A stretch of 64,000 nt of DNA from DAONJL01 sp035405645 [NCBI: bacterium] (GCA_035405645.1 DAONJL010000010.1:1-64000), one strand, 5' to 3'. Positions 28,926-38,730 are shown, counted from the stretch's first letter. Translations and numbers: made by a program. The notes: a model not told the origin generated them from the sequence alone.

Positions 28926-29366
28926 ATGACAGAAAATACTACTGAAAGTTATCCAAAAATACAAAAACCTGATGGTTCTAAATTTAATTTTCTTGTTGTT
29001 GATGACTCGAGTTTTATGCGCAAGCACTTAATTAAAATTATTCAAAATATAAATGGTAACATTGTTGGTGAAGCTGATAATGGTTTTGATGCTGTACATA
29101 AATATAAAGAATTAAAACCTGATTTAGTTACACTTGATATTACTATGCCAAATAAAGATGGCATTAAGACATTAAAAGAAATTTTATTTTATGACCCTAA
29201 TGCTATTGTTGTTATGGTAACTGCTATCAGTCATTTAGATATGATTAAAACTGCAATGGAAATCGGCGCAAAACACTATATCAAAAAACCATTTAAACCA
29301 ACTGATGTTGGTTATATTCTAAGTAAAGTTCTTAGAAATTATAAAGAAGTCGTTTTTATTCAATAA
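28926..29366 (+). CDS. CheY-like single-domain response regulator
   Basis: 146 residues: a 20-residue N-terminal tail, then a receiver domain. LVVDDSSFMR supplies the acidic pair, LVTLDITMPNKDG the phospho-acceptor Asp, VTAIS the Thr, and YIKKPFKP the Lys. No output domain follows. It sits 20 nt upstream of a radical SAM gene and is probably co-transcribed with it. The start is assigned to the first ATG because no other start precedes the receiver motif, although it has no ribosome site. Confidence 0.9.
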   Translation: MTENTTESYPKIQKPDGSKFNFLVVDDSSFMRKHLIKIIQNINGNIVGEADNGFDAVHKYKELKPDLVTLDITMPNKDGIKTLKEILFYDPNAIVVMVTAISHLDMIKTAMEIGAKHYIKKPFKPTDVGYILSKVLRNYKEVVFIQ

Positions 29367-29386
29367 TCATCTCAGGAGAAATTATT

Positions 29387-30268
29387 ATGCCCGCTTTTTT
29401 ATTACTCACTGATAAATGTAATCTTAACTGTTCTTATTGTTTTAATAATTCTTACCCAATTAAAAATAAAAAAAAGATTAATTCTTTTGATTGGATTAAA
29501 ATATTAAATATTTTAGCCAAAAATAAAATAAATGAAATTATCTTATCTGGTGGCGAACCTTTATTATTAGGTGATGATTTAATTAAAATTATTTCAGAAG
29601 CAAATAAATTGAATATAAACTCATTATTATTAACTAATGGAAATTTACTTGAAGAAAAAATTCTACAAGAATTAAAGAAAGCAGGTTTAAAGAATTTAAC
29701 TATTTCATTAAATGAATTAACATTTGCTGATGATGAGACGAAAATTGAAAATGTGTTACATTTTAAAAATAATATTCTTCAAGCATCATTATCTTTTTTT
29801 GATTTTATCTCTATTACTATTTTATTATCTAATAAAAATTTTAAATTTATAAATAAAATTTTAAGTTTTTTCAAAAACGAAAAAATTGCTATTATTATTC
29901 AGCCTGTTTTTGATAAAGATTTAGGTCTTTATAATTTAAAGGAAAATGAATGGTCTGATTTAAAATTACAATTATCTGATTGGACTATTAAATATGAAAA
30001 ATATAATTATGTCCAATTTATTTATAATTTATTTAATAATATAAATGACTACACTAATCCAACCTGTTTTATGGGAAATTCTGCGTTTGTTATTGATTGG
30101 TATGCTGATGTTATTCCCTGTTTTCATCAGCCGCAAAAAGTTTGTGGTAATATTTTATTAGATAATGCTAATGATATATTCTTGAATCTTTTATATAATT
30201 CTGAAAATAATTTTGATGGCAATTGTTTTGGCTTACATTGTATCTCTTTATTTTTTAATCAGATTTGA
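29387..30268 (+). CDS. Radical SAM protein with SPASM-like C-terminus
   Basis: 293 residues. CNLNCSYC (C-x3-C-x2-C, from residue 12) binds the SAM-reducing 4Fe-4S cluster, and LSGGEPLL and LLTNGNLLEE follow. The C-terminal part (about 225-285) has further Cys (CFMGN, PCFHQ, VCGN, CFGLHC) suiting an auxiliary cluster as in SPASM enzymes that modify peptides or proteins. No precursor peptide gene is seen next to it. AGGAG precedes the ATG. The 3' end overlaps the convergent glycosyltransferase by 14 nt. Confidence 0.85.
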   Translation: MPAFLLLTDKCNLNCSYCFNNSYPIKNKKKINSFDWIKILNILAKNKINEIILSGGEPLLLGDDLIKIISEANKLNINSLLLTNGNLLEEKILQELKKAGLKNLTISLNELTFADDETKIENVLHFKNNILQASLSFFDFISITILLSNKNFKFINKILSFFKNEKIAIIIQPVFDKDLGLYNLKENEWSDLKLQLSDWTIKYEKYNYVQFIYNLFNNINDYTNPTCFMGNSAFVIDWYADVIPCFHQPQKVCGNILLDNANDIFLNLLYNSENNFDGNCFGLHCISLFFNQI

Positions 30269-31475
30269 TTAAAAAATTGTAAATCTCATTATACCAATTA
30301 TAATCATAATTATATGCTATTTTGTGATAGATTATATTCTTTTCTTTTATATTTTTTAAATAACATAATTGAACCAGTAATTCATTAAATTCAAGCGAAA
30401 AAAAATTTTTTTGTTCGATTTTTAATATTTCTTTATTTAATTCTATTATCCGTTTATATCTTTCTATTATTATTATTTTTTTTGTTACTCTTAATAATTC
30501 ATTTGCCAAATAATTCAAGCCACCGCCTAATATTATTATCAAATTATTTGTATTTATTTCATCAATTTTTTCATATTGTGCTGGATAATTAAATGGTTCT
30601 TCTTTTGAATTAAAATAAACATCATTTACTTTTAATATATTTACATTATCCTGATTTTTTTCAATTTCAAATTTTATTAACTTTTCATATCTATATTGGT
30701 CTGGTAAATTTTTCTCTTCACCCCATTCTTCTATTTGATTTACTTTAATTATCTTTTTTTCTTTGTTGTAATTTTCTATTTTATCATTTTGAAAGAGTAT
30801 TAATGAATTACAATAATTTATCATATCTCTATCGTGATATAAATGATATAATGCTAATTCTGCTTTATTATCCATTATTATTAAATTATAACCTGCTAAT
30901 AATAATCTATTATAAAAATCGCTATCTTCTCTTCCCCAGCCAATAAATTTTTCATCAAATCCATTTAATCTTTCAAACATACTGCGATGAATTACTAAAT
31001 TTCCAACACCTGATAAAGTAAATATTTTTTCAAATTGACTGATCAATAATTCTTTTACTTCTTGCGTAATATTTTTTTTCGAAATTATATAATCACTGAT
31101 TTCTTTATTTAATGCTTTTATTGTAAATGAATAAAAAGAATTAATTTTATCAGAATTAAAATTATTAAAAAATAGAGAAAAAAAATTATCAAAAAAAACA
31201 CAATCTACATCTAACAAAAAAATCCAATCAAATTTACTTTTTTTAAAACCAATATTAAATGCCCAACTTTTACAATATATTCCTCTATAATTTATATAAT
31301 AATATTTTACAAATTTATATTCTTTTAAAATCTCTGTCAAATTTTCATTTGAGCCTAAATCAATTATTATTAATTCAATCTCAAAATTTTTATTATTCAA
31401 ATTTTTTTTGATTTGATTTAAATTAACAAGTAAATTATCTTTTCGATTACGATATGCAATAATAATCGAAATCAT
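30255..31475 (-). CDS. Family 2 glycosyltransferase (GT-A) with extra C-terminal region
   Basis: 406 residues. Residues 1-215 form a GT-A fold: MISIIIAYRNRKDNL, LLDVDCVFFDN (D-x-D metal site) and GWGREDSDFYNRLLLAGY, a galactosyltransferase-like acceptor motif. Residues about 290-406 (ILGGGLNYLANELL and beyond) resemble no family I recognise and contain no further transferase motif. Last gene of the lptE-holA-glycan run, 8 nt after the decarboxylase. The sugar is unknown. Confidence 0.82.
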   Translation of the reverse strand: MISIIIAYRNRKDNLLVNLNQIKKNLNNKNFEIELIIIDLGSNENLTEILKEYKFVKYYYINYRGIYCKSWAFNIGFKKSKFDWIFLLDVDCVFFDNFFSLFFNNFNSDKINSFYSFTIKALNKEISDYIISKKNITQEVKELLISQFEKIFTLSGVGNLVIHRSMFERLNGFDEKFIGWGREDSDFYNRLLLAGYNLIIMDNKAELALYHLYHDRDMINYCNSLILFQNDKIENYNKEKKIIKVNQIEEWGEEKNLPDQYRYEKLIKFEIEKNQDNVNILKVNDVYFNSKEEPFNYPAQYEKIDEINTNNLIIILGGGLNYLANELLRVTKKIIIIERYKRIIELNKEILKIEQKNFFSLEFNELLVQLCYLKNIKEKNIIYHKIAYNYDYNWYNEIYNFLIKSD

Positions 31476-31483
31476 TTAATTTC

Positions 31484-32416
31484 TTAAATTCTTTTTTGAA
31501 AATATTCTATTGTTTTTTGCAAGCCAGTAATTAATGGTATTTTTGGTTCCCAATTTAATTTCTCTTTTGCAAGTGTTATATCAGGTCTGCGCTGTAGTGG
31601 GTCATCTGATGGCAATGGTTTGTATTCAAATTTTAATTTCTTATTTAATATTTTTCCTATCTTTTCTGCTAATTCATTTATTGTTATTTCTTCTGGATTG
31701 CCTAAATTTACTGGTCCAATAAATTCATCCTGCTCCATCATTTTTATTAAACCATCTATCATATCATCAATATAGCAAAATGAGCGTGTTTGTGAACCAT
31801 TACCATAAATCGTTATTGGTAAATCACGCAATGCTTGTATTATAAAATTACTTACCACTCGACCATCTTGTGGATGTAAATAAGGTCCATAAGTATTAAA
31901 TACTCGAACAATTCTTATTTGCACTTTATTCTGTCTATAATAATCCATCATTAATGTTTCAGCAACTCGTTTTCCTTCATCATAACAACTTCTTATTCCT
32001 ATTGGATTTACATTGCCCCAATAACTTTCTTTTTGGGGATGTTCTAATGGTTGACCATATACTTCTGATGTTGATGTTAATAATATTTTTGCTTTTATTC
32101 GCTTTGCTAAGCCAAGCATATTTATTGTGCCTATTACATTTGTTTTTATTGTTTTCACTGGATTATATTGATAATGTATTGGTGAAGCAGGACATGCTAA
32201 ATGATATATTTCATCTACTTCTAATAATATTGGTTGAATTATATCGTGTCTTATAAATTCAAAATTTGGATTATTTAATAAATCTTTTATATTTTCTTTT
32301 TGACCTGAAAATAAATTATCTACACATATTACTTCATAATTCTTTTCTAATAATTTTCTGCATAAATTTGTCCCTATGAAACCTGCACCGCCTGTTATCA
32401 ACACTCTTTTTTTCAT
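31484..32416 (-). CDS. UDP-glucuronate decarboxylase (UDP-xylose synthase)
   Basis: 310 residues of the extended SDR family: [14 protein letters not shown] (NAD binding, residue 5 on), the UXS hallmark [20 protein letters not shown], catalytic STSEVYG and SCYDEGKR (Tyr-x3-Lys), and [15 protein letters not shown]. It would turn UDP-glucuronate into UDP-xylose or the 4-keto pentose intermediate. The two aminotransferases upstream could aminate a product of this kind. Cytosolic. Confidence 0.9.
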   Translation of the reverse strand: MKKRVLITGGAGFIGTNLCRKLLEKNYEVICVDNLFSGQKENIKDLLNNPNFEFIRHDIIQPILLEVDEIYHLACPASPIHYQYNPVKTIKTNVIGTINMLGLAKRIKAKILLTSTSEVYGQPLEHPQKESYWGNVNPIGIRSCYDEGKRVAETLMMDYYRQNKVQIRIVRVFNTYGPYLHPQDGRVVSNFIIQALRDLPITIYGNGSQTRSFCYIDDMIDGLIKMMEQDEFIGPVNLGNPEEITINELAEKIGKILNKKLKFEYKPLPSDDPLQRRPDITLAKEKLNWEPKIPLITGLQKTIEYFQKRI

Positions 32417-32429
32417 ATCTTCACCTATA

Positions 32430-33602
32430 TCATTTTTTCTTATAATTTTCCTTTATTATTTTCTTTACTGTTCGTGCTATATAATATACTTCTTCTTCTG
32501 TTAAATATGGAGTAAATGGTAATGATACTGTATTAGCACAAAAATTTTCTGTGTTTTCAAGACCTCGTCCATCTATTTTTAACACATCTTTAAAATATGT
32601 AAATTGATGAATTGCTGGAAAATGCACTGCTGTCCCTACATTATTTTCTTCCATTAAATTCATAAATTCATTTCTTGTTATTTTTAATTCTTCTGGCTTT
32701 AATACTATATTATATATATGCCGACTGTGAACTATATTCTCTGGTATTTCTGGTGGTAATTGTATTGGTAAATCTGCTAATTCTCTATTATATATTTCCC
32801 AATATTTCTTTCGTATTTCAAGATTTTTCATTACTTTTTTTAATTGATGTATTCCTATTGCTGCCTGTATATCTGGCATATTATATTTATAGCCTTCATC
32901 AATTACATCATATAATCTTTTATTTCCACCTTTAAAATATCGTTTCCACGCATCTCTATCTATTCCGTGTAATGTATTTACTTCTACTTTTCTTGCTATT
33001 TCTTCTGAATTTGTTGTTAACATTCCACCTTCGCCACATATTACATTTTTCGTTGCATAAAAACTAAATGCCGTTGCATCACTTATATTTCCTACTTTTA
33101 AATTATCTATTTTTGTTTCTGTTGCATGTGCTGCATCTTCTAATACTTTTAAATTATACTTCTTTGCTATTTCTAATATTGTCTTCATTTCACACGGATA
33201 GCCTGCATAATGAACTGGTAAAATTGCTTTTGTCTTTTTTGTTATTTTTTCCTCTATTTTATTTTCATCTATATTATATGTTTCTTTATTTATATCTACA
33301 AATACTGGTATTGCACGATTATGTAAAATTGCTAATGATGTTGAAACAAATGAATTTGCTGTTGTTATTACTTCATCGCCTTCTTTTATTCCTAATGCTT
33401 TTAATCCTAAATGTATTGCTGCGGTTGCTGAATTCATTGCTAATGCATATTTACATCCTATAAAATTTTTGAAATCTTCTTGAAATTTTTGAACTCTATA
33501 TGCTGTTGTTAACCAGCCGCTTTTTAATGTCTCAATTACTTCTGCTATTTCTTCTTCGCCTATTTTTGGTTTTGCAAACGAAATAAATGTTTCTCGCTTC
33601 AT
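32430..33602 (-). CDS. DegT/DnrJ/EryC1/StrS family sugar aminotransferase (1)
   Basis: 390 residues, PLP-dependent. It begins [20 protein letters not shown]. The schiff-base Lys lies in [14 protein letters not shown] (near residue 183), with [11 protein letters not shown] before it and the C-terminal [13 protein letters not shown]. It would aminate a keto-sugar nucleotide, ArnB-like by overall sequence. Its neighbour at 33625 is a second member, so two amino-sugar steps may exist. Confidence 0.9.
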   Translation of the reverse strand: MKRETFISFAKPKIGEEEIAEVIETLKSGWLTTAYRVQKFQEDFKNFIGCKYALAMNSATAAIHLGLKALGIKEGDEVITTANSFVSTSLAILHNRAIPVFVDINKETYNIDENKIEEKITKKTKAILPVHYAGYPCEMKTILEIAKKYNLKVLEDAAHATETKIDNLKVGNISDATAFSFYATKNVICGEGGMLTTNSEEIARKVEVNTLHGIDRDAWKRYFKGGNKRLYDVIDEGYKYNMPDIQAAIGIHQLKKVMKNLEIRKKYWEIYNRELADLPIQLPPEIPENIVHSRHIYNIVLKPEELKITRNEFMNLMEENNVGTAVHFPAIHQFTYFKDVLKIDGRGLENTENFCANTVSLPFTPYLTEEEVYYIARTVKKIIKENYKKK

Positions 33603-33624
33603 CTATCTTCTCTTCTCCTTCACT

Positions 33625-34740
33625 CTAATTCTTAAAAAATTCTTTTATCTTTTCTGTTATATAATTTACTTCCTCTTCTTTCATTGTTAATGTTAATGGC
33701 AGGTTTATTCCACTATTTGCTATTATTCGTGCATTATTATTTATCTTTTGCGAACTATAATACATTGGTAATTCAGTGATTGGTATTAAAAATGTTTCAC
33801 CTTCTATTTTATTTTTACTTAAAAATTTTATAAATGCATCTTTATTCCTTTTTTTATTATGCTGATATAATAATGAAAAATATGGATTAACCTTTTTTCT
33901 ATCCAATAATATTGCTTGTAGAGTAATCTCTTCTACTGAACTTAATTTTTTTAAATATTCTTCTTCTATTTTCTTTTTCTTTTTTATTATTTCATCTATT
34001 TCCTTTATTCTTATTAGCCCTATTATTGCTTGCATATTTGATAATCTATAATCAAATCCTATTTCTGAATAAAAATATTTTACTTTTTCTGATTTTGCTA
34101 AATCTCTTAAAAAAATTAACCGTTCATATATTCGTGAATTATTTGTTAATATTATTCCACCGCCTAAACAATTTAATATACTATTTTTATTTAAACTAAA
34201 ACAACCTGCTATACCAAACGAACCAACTTTACCACCACTTATTTCTGAACCAAGTGAATATGTGCAATCTTCTATTAAATGCAAATTATATTTCTGACAT
34301 ATCTTTTGTATCTCTTTTATTTTTGCTGGTTGTCCATATAAATGAACTGCTATTATTGCTCTCGTTTTCTCTGTTATATTCTCCTCTATTTTACTTATAT
34401 CTATATTCCAACTCTCTTTATCTACATCTATAAATACTGGTTTTGCTCCTAAATAACTTATTGCATATACTGAACTTATTGGCGTTAAATCTGGTAATAT
34501 TATTTCTTCATAGGGTTTTATTTTTAATACTGTTAATACTAAATGAAATGCTGCTACTTCATTTGTTACTGCTACTGCATATTTGCTATTATTATATTTT
34601 GCAAAACTTTTTTCAAATTCTTTTATATATTCATCATTTATTATCTTTTCTTTATCTAACAAATATTCATTCATTTTTGCTATTACATTTTTATTTAATA
34701 TATTTTCATTTATTATTATATTTTCTTTTATCTTTTTCAT
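33625..34740 (-). CDS. DegT/DnrJ/EryC1/StrS family sugar aminotransferase (2)
   Basis: 371 residues. It has the family frame Y-A-V-A-V-T-N-E-V-A-A-F-H, LPDLTPISSVYAI, LIEDCTYSLGSE, and the PLP Lys in FSLNKNSILNCLGGG. It is shorter and clearly diverged from the copy downstream, so it is unlikely to be a recent duplicate. It starts 3 nt after the stop of a 57-residue membrane protein gene. Confidence 0.88.
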   Translation of the reverse strand: MKKIKENIIINENILNKNVIAKMNEYLLDKEKIINDEYIKEFEKSFAKYNNSKYAVAVTNEVAAFHLVLTVLKIKPYEEIILPDLTPISSVYAISYLGAKPVFIDVDKESWNIDISKIEENITEKTRAIIAVHLYGQPAKIKEIQKICQKYNLHLIEDCTYSLGSEISGGKVGSFGIAGCFSLNKNSILNCLGGGIILTNNSRIYERLIFLRDLAKSEKVKYFYSEIGFDYRLSNMQAIIGLIRIKEIDEIIKKKKKIEEEYLKKLSSVEEITLQAILLDRKKVNPYFSLLYQHNKKRNKDAFIKFLSKNKIEGETFLIPITELPMYYSSQKINNNARIIANSGINLPLTLTMKEEEVNYITEKIKEFFKN

Positions 34741-34743
34741 TAT

Positions 34744-34917
34744 TCAATAAAACCCCGTTTGATTTAATTTTATATATTCCATTCCTTCTGCTATTGTTTT
34801 TAATATTTCTTCTGCTGATGAACTCTTTATAAACTGTATTATTTCATTTACAAACAAAATTATTATGACTATTATTGCTATGTAGAATAGTATATCTTCT
34901 ATTTTCTTTTTTCTCAT
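34744..34917 (-). CDS. Small single-span membrane protein
   Basis: 57 residues: MRKKKIEDILFYIAIIVIII then LFVNEIIQFIKSSS and a polar C-terminus ending G-F-Y. One strongly hydrophobic span covers about residues 9-24, preceded by a Lys/Arg cluster, so the N-terminus should be cytoplasmic. The ATG overlaps the holA stop by 4 nt (ATGA) and the stop is 3 nt before the next ATG. This tight coupling is the main evidence it is real. No family recognised. Confidence 0.7.
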   Translation of the reverse strand: MRKKKIEDILFYIAIIVIIILFVNEIIQFIKSSSAEEILKTIAEGMEYIKLNQTGFY

Positions 34918-35891
34918 ACATATATTTCTTCAAATAATAAATCTACATTTTTATAATAACTCGTCTTTATCACTTCATCTATTTTCCTTATATTTTTTAT
35001 TATTCTTTTAAATATACTCAAATCTTTTATTCGTCTGATTTTCTGCTCTATAAAATATGCTCGTTTAATATTTATATTTAATTCTTTTTCTCCTGCTATC
35101 TTTTGCTGTGTTTCTATTCCTCTCGCTTTACAATAATATAATAATTCTATATTATCTAATATTGCTAATAAATGCGCACTCGGATAATTCGCATCGCCTT
35201 TTACTTTATTTAATAATTTTATAAATTCATTATAATTTCTATTCACTATTAATTCATCTATCATATTAAATATTATATCCAATCTTATATTTTCTATCAT
35301 TAAATCTACATCTTCTTCTCTTATTTCGCCTTTTGTTTTTCCATAGTTTATCAACTTATTTAACTCTTCTCTTAAATATAAAAAATTATTATTTGTATAC
35401 TCTATTAATTTACTGACAACACCTTCTTCATATTTGATATTCTCTTTTTTTAATTCACCTCTTATATAATTATTCAATTCTTTATTATTTAATTCTTTGA
35501 ATTCTTCTATTTCAATATTTTGCTCTTCTATTTTTTTCATTATCTCTTTTATTTTTTTCTTCTCTTCTATTAAATTTTTTCCTTCAATTATATGTATTAT
35601 ATTTTCATACGGTGCATTCAGATATTCTAAAAATAATTTATATTTTTTTTCTTCTTTTACTATTTCGTCAAAATTATTTAACACTATTGTTTTCCCACTC
35701 GCTCCAAATGGCAACACTTTAAATTCTGATAATATATTTTCTATACTCTCATTTTCACAATCAATTATTTTTAATGATAATGAACCAAATATATCTTTTT
35801 CTGTATATTTCCTGATTATCTCTTCTATTCTCTCTTTTTTTCTACTCTCTTCTTCTCCAACCAATATAAAAAAATTTTTCTTTTTTTTCAT
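34914..35891 (-). CDS. holA: DNA polymerase III delta subunit
   Basis: 325 residues from the ATG at 35891. A TTG at 35912 extends the frame, but the ATG gives a 4-nt ATGA overlap with lptE. It begins KKKNFFILVGEEESRKKERI, has VLPFGASGKTIVLNN near residue 60, and a C-terminal helical collar (NYPSAHLLAILDNIELLYYC). Delta opens the sliding clamp as part of the clamp loader. Sequence conservation is low as usual for HolA, but lptE-holA adjacency is classic. Confidence 0.88.
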   Translation of the reverse strand: MKKKKNFFILVGEEESRKKERIEEIIRKYTEKDIFGSLSLKIIDCENESIENILSEFKVLPFGASGKTIVLNNFDEIVKEEKKYKLFLEYLNAPYENIIHIIEGKNLIEEKKKIKEIMKKIEEQNIEIEEFKELNNKELNNYIRGELKKENIKYEEGVVSKLIEYTNNNFLYLREELNKLINYGKTKGEIREEDVDLMIENIRLDIIFNMIDELIVNRNYNEFIKLLNKVKGDANYPSAHLLAILDNIELLYYCKARGIETQQKIAGEKELNINIKRAYFIEQKIRRIKDLSIFKRIIKNIRKIDEVIKTSYYKNVDLLFEEIYV

Positions 35892-36430
35892 TCTTTTTTT
35901 AAATCGCTCCAACCATATATTGCGCGGCGCACTATTTTTATTGCTAATTCTTCTATCACTCTTTTTTGTGCTATAAATTCTGTTTCTATTGGTGGTACTC
36001 TATCAGAATATGTAGTTATTGCATATAATTTTTCTTCATTATCGCTCCATAATTTCTGACCATTCTTATTATCTCGAAATGTTATTTCTGCTTCTATACT
36101 TACTCTATATAATATTGGCAAATTCTGTTCATCAAATTCGATTGCTTCTTTTATGTAATTTTTCACCACTCCATCTATAATTGCATCTGCTTCTTCTACT
36201 TTTGATACTACTATTAAACTCCCATCTAAATTAAATTGTGTTACTATTTCCTGTGTTAATAGATAATTTATATTCGGATCATAGACATTTAATCCTATTT
36301 TAAAAACTGGCACATATATCTTTTTTATATTCTCTGGTAAGTTTATATGTTTATTTATTGTACCTTCCTGTGTTATTACACATCCGTATAAATATGATAT
36401 ACAAATTATTAATAATATTTTTACTTTCAT
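35888..36430 (-). CDS. lptE: LPS-assembly lipoprotein LptE
   Basis: 180 residues. Signal peptide MKVKILLIICISYLYGC with a lipobox ending at Cys17, then the LptE-family pattern IKKIYVPVFKIG, EADAIIDGVVKNYIKEAIEF and the C-terminal AIKIVRRAIYGW. It plugs the LptD barrel in the outer membrane for LPS export. The promoter 7 nt upstream implies a leaderless transcript. First gene of a run that continues through holA into glycan genes. Confidence 0.85.
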   Translation of the reverse strand: MKVKILLIICISYLYGCVITQEGTINKHINLPENIKKIYVPVFKIGLNVYDPNINYLLTQEIVTQFNLDGSLIVVSKVEEADAIIDGVVKNYIKEAIEFDEQNLPILYRVSIEAEITFRDNKNGQKLWSDNEEKLYAITTYSDRVPPIETEFIAQKRVIEELAIKIVRRAIYGWSDLKKE

Positions 36431-36437
36431 CTATTTT

Positions 36438-36466
36438 ATTATCTCATAAAATATTTATTATGTCAA
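36438..36466 (-). promoter_or_regulatory. Promoter of the lptE operon (leaderless)
   Basis: TTGACA (36466-36461), 17 nt, GATAAT (36443-36438). Only 7 nt separate the -10 box from the lptE ATG at 36430, so transcription should begin at or next to the A of the ATG. No Shine-Dalgarno is present. Confidence 0.75.
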
Positions 36467-36477
36467 TTATTTTTTTA

Positions 36478-36506
36478 TTGACTTTTTTTATAATTTAAAA
36501 TATCAT
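36478..36506 (+). promoter_or_regulatory. Promoter of the phosphatase-superfamily gene
   Basis: TTGACT (36478-36483), 17 nt, TATCAT (36501-36506), 26 nt before the ATG, followed by a perfect AAGGAGG. It is divergent from the lptE promoter, with the two -35 boxes 11 nt apart. Confidence 0.7.
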
Positions 36507-36532
36507 TTTAAAAAATTTTTTAAGGAGGTTTT

Positions 36533-37429
36533 ATGAAATTACAAAAAGGTTTAAAAGTTGTTTTAAATTTATGGGATGGTGTCCGTTTTGATGCTATTTT
36601 TAAAGTTCATCAATGGATGGGTCTTCCTAATATTCATTATTTAATTAAAAATGGAACTTTTTATACTAATGTTTTTACTCACACACCTGTTCTTACTCCA
36701 ATGGCTGTTGGTAGAATTATGAAAGATAAACACGGTAAATTTATTTCTATGTCTTTACACGAAAAATCTAATGGGCAGATTAAATCCTGTTTCGTCGGTT
36801 ATCCAGAAGAAGGTATTCATCGTGTGCCTGATTGGATACCACATTGTAATTACATTGGCGATATTTTATATAATCGCAAAGAAGAGCAAAGAATTCTAAA
36901 ATACGGTACCCCTGCTGAAAAAGGTAAATTGATGTTTCATCGTATTCAATATCCTGATAAATTGAGAATGGATGTCGGTTGTAAAATGATTCCTAAATAT
37001 GATTTCACTTTTGTTTATTTTGTTGAACCTGATGAATCAGCACATTATTGCCGTGACCATAAAAAACATATCTATCATTATGGTAGTCCTTATGTCCATG
37101 CTATTAAAAACTGTGATAATCTATTACAGCATCTTATTAATACTCTTGAATGGTGTGCAAAAAATAATTATATTCTTATTGTCGTTGCTGATCACGGTAT
37201 GACTGATGAAGGCAGACATAGTGTCGCTAAATGGAATGATGAAGAAGTTATGCGCGTGCCATTAGTTATCTTTGGAAAAGGCATTAGAAAAAATTGGATT
37301 GAACGAACACATTATTATACTCACGATATTACTTCTGGTATTGTTGGTTTATTTAATGACACTACCAAAGGCACTATTTTTCAATGGGCTATGGAAAAAT
37401 ATGCTGATGGTAATTTGAATAAAGATTAA
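36533..37429 (+). CDS. Alkaline-phosphatase-superfamily hydrolase (phosphodiesterase-like)
   Basis: 298 residues. NLWDGVRFD near residue 12 gives the first metal Asp, and the segment HTPVLTPMAVGRIM near 62 holds the likely Thr nucleophile. FVEPDESAHYCRDH and VVADHGMTDEGRH give the remaining metal-binding Asp and His residues. This is the type I phosphodiesterase/sulfatase fold. No signal peptide is seen, so it is probably cytosolic and the substrate is open. It stands alone on the plus strand and overlaps the convergent YihY gene by 4 nt. Confidence 0.82.
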   Translation: MKLQKGLKVVLNLWDGVRFDAIFKVHQWMGLPNIHYLIKNGTFYTNVFTHTPVLTPMAVGRIMKDKHGKFISMSLHEKSNGQIKSCFVGYPEEGIHRVPDWIPHCNYIGDILYNRKEEQRILKYGTPAEKGKLMFHRIQYPDKLRMDVGCKMIPKYDFTFVYFVEPDESAHYCRDHKKHIYHYGSPYVHAIKNCDNLLQHLINTLEWCAKNNYILIVVADHGMTDEGRHSVAKWNDEEVMRVPLVIFGKGIRKNWIERTHYYTHDITSGIVGLFNDTTKGTIFQWAMEKYADGNLNKD

Positions 37430-38730
37430 TTTATTATTAATTCTTTTTCTATTTCGCTGATATTTAGTTCTCCTAAGTTTTTGTCGCTATTTTCTTTTAG
37501 ATATGTTATAAATTTATTATATACTTCTTCTTTTAATAAATTCTCTCTATCCTCTTTGTATTTACTTAATTTTTCGATTATTTCTTTTATTTTTAATGTC
37601 ATCAGATTTCTCGTTGCTACTATCTGTGTTTCTTCTTCTTCTTTTAGTATTATATATTTTAATTTTTTCAGTATTATTAATACTTCTTTTATTATTAGTT
37701 CGGGTATTTTTATTTTTTCCGTTATTTTGGATAAATATAATATCTTATCATTTTTAAATGCTTCGCTTAGATAATTTAAAATAATAATAGAAATAATTTC
37801 AATTTCTATAAAAGAAAGATTTTTTGTCTTTAAACCAATTTTCATCGTATAACTTTTAAAATTTTGAAATACATAAGCGCACTCTGCGCCTAATAATATT
37901 ATTATCCAGCATAAATAGAGCCAAATTAAAAATAATGGGATTTGTGCAAATACTCCATATATTGCATTATATCTGACTGATATAATTGTAAAATATGTAT
38001 AAAATATTTGATTTTGTATAAAGATAAATCCAGTTATTATACTTGCTAATAATGCTGGTATTAATTTTACTTTTGTATTTGGTATATAGATATAAATAAA
38101 TGTCATTGTGAATACTATTACAAGATACGGCATAAATTCTGGTATTATTGATAGTATTTTTATTATAATTACAGGTAATAAAAACTTTAATTCATTTGTT
38201 ATTATTAAACTCATACTTACTATAAATAATGTTGGTCCTATTATTGTTACACTTAAATAATCCGGTATTTTTTTTAATATATTTCTTGATTTCCTGACTC
38301 CCCATATTTCATTAAATGTTTTTTCTATATTACTCATTGTCGAGATTATTGTCATTATTAAAAAAATAAATCCTATTATTCCTATACTACTAAAATCTGT
38401 ATTATTTACATAATAATTTATTTTATTGGCTAATTTTTCGCCTTGTTCGCCTAATGGCATTAAAAATTTTTTTATTATTTCATTATATTTTAATTGAGAT
38501 GCAAAGCCTTTTATTACTGAAAAGCCTATCGCTAATAATGGTATTATTGCTAATAATGTAGTATATACTAATGCTGATGCTCTTAATATACATTTATCTT
38601 CACGAAATTTTTTTATTAATACTACAATGAATAGTATTATATTCTTTATTATTCTTAATATTATTTTTTTTTCATCTTCTATTATTTTTTCATATAAATC
38701 AATTTTGATTATCTTTTTTATTTTTTCCAT
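37426..38730 (-). CDS. YihY/BrkB family membrane protein
   Basis: 434 residues. About six membrane spans between residues 20 and 290, with the family motifs ASALVYTTLLAIIPLLA, FNEIWGVRKSRN and NAIYGVFAQIPLFLIWLYLCW. A C-terminal cytoplasmic region of about 140 residues looks winged-helix-like. The family's transport function is unproven, and the old RNase BN label is wrong. It is alone between two gaps. Confidence 0.85.
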   Translation of the reverse strand: MEKIKKIIKIDLYEKIIEDEKKIILRIIKNIILFIVVLIKKFREDKCILRASALVYTTLLAIIPLLAIGFSVIKGFASQLKYNEIIKKFLMPLGEQGEKLANKINYYVNNTDFSSIGIIGFIFLIMTIISTMSNIEKTFNEIWGVRKSRNILKKIPDYLSVTIIGPTLFIVSMSLIITNELKFLLPVIIIKILSIIPEFMPYLVIVFTMTFIYIYIPNTKVKLIPALLASIITGFIFIQNQIFYTYFTIISVRYNAIYGVFAQIPLFLIWLYLCWIIILLGAECAYVFQNFKSYTMKIGLKTKNLSFIEIEIISIIILNYLSEAFKNDKILYLSKITEKIKIPELIIKEVLIILKKLKYIILKEEEETQIVATRNLMTLKIKEIIEKLSKYKEDRENLLKEEVYNKFITYLKENSDKNLGELNISEIEKELIIN

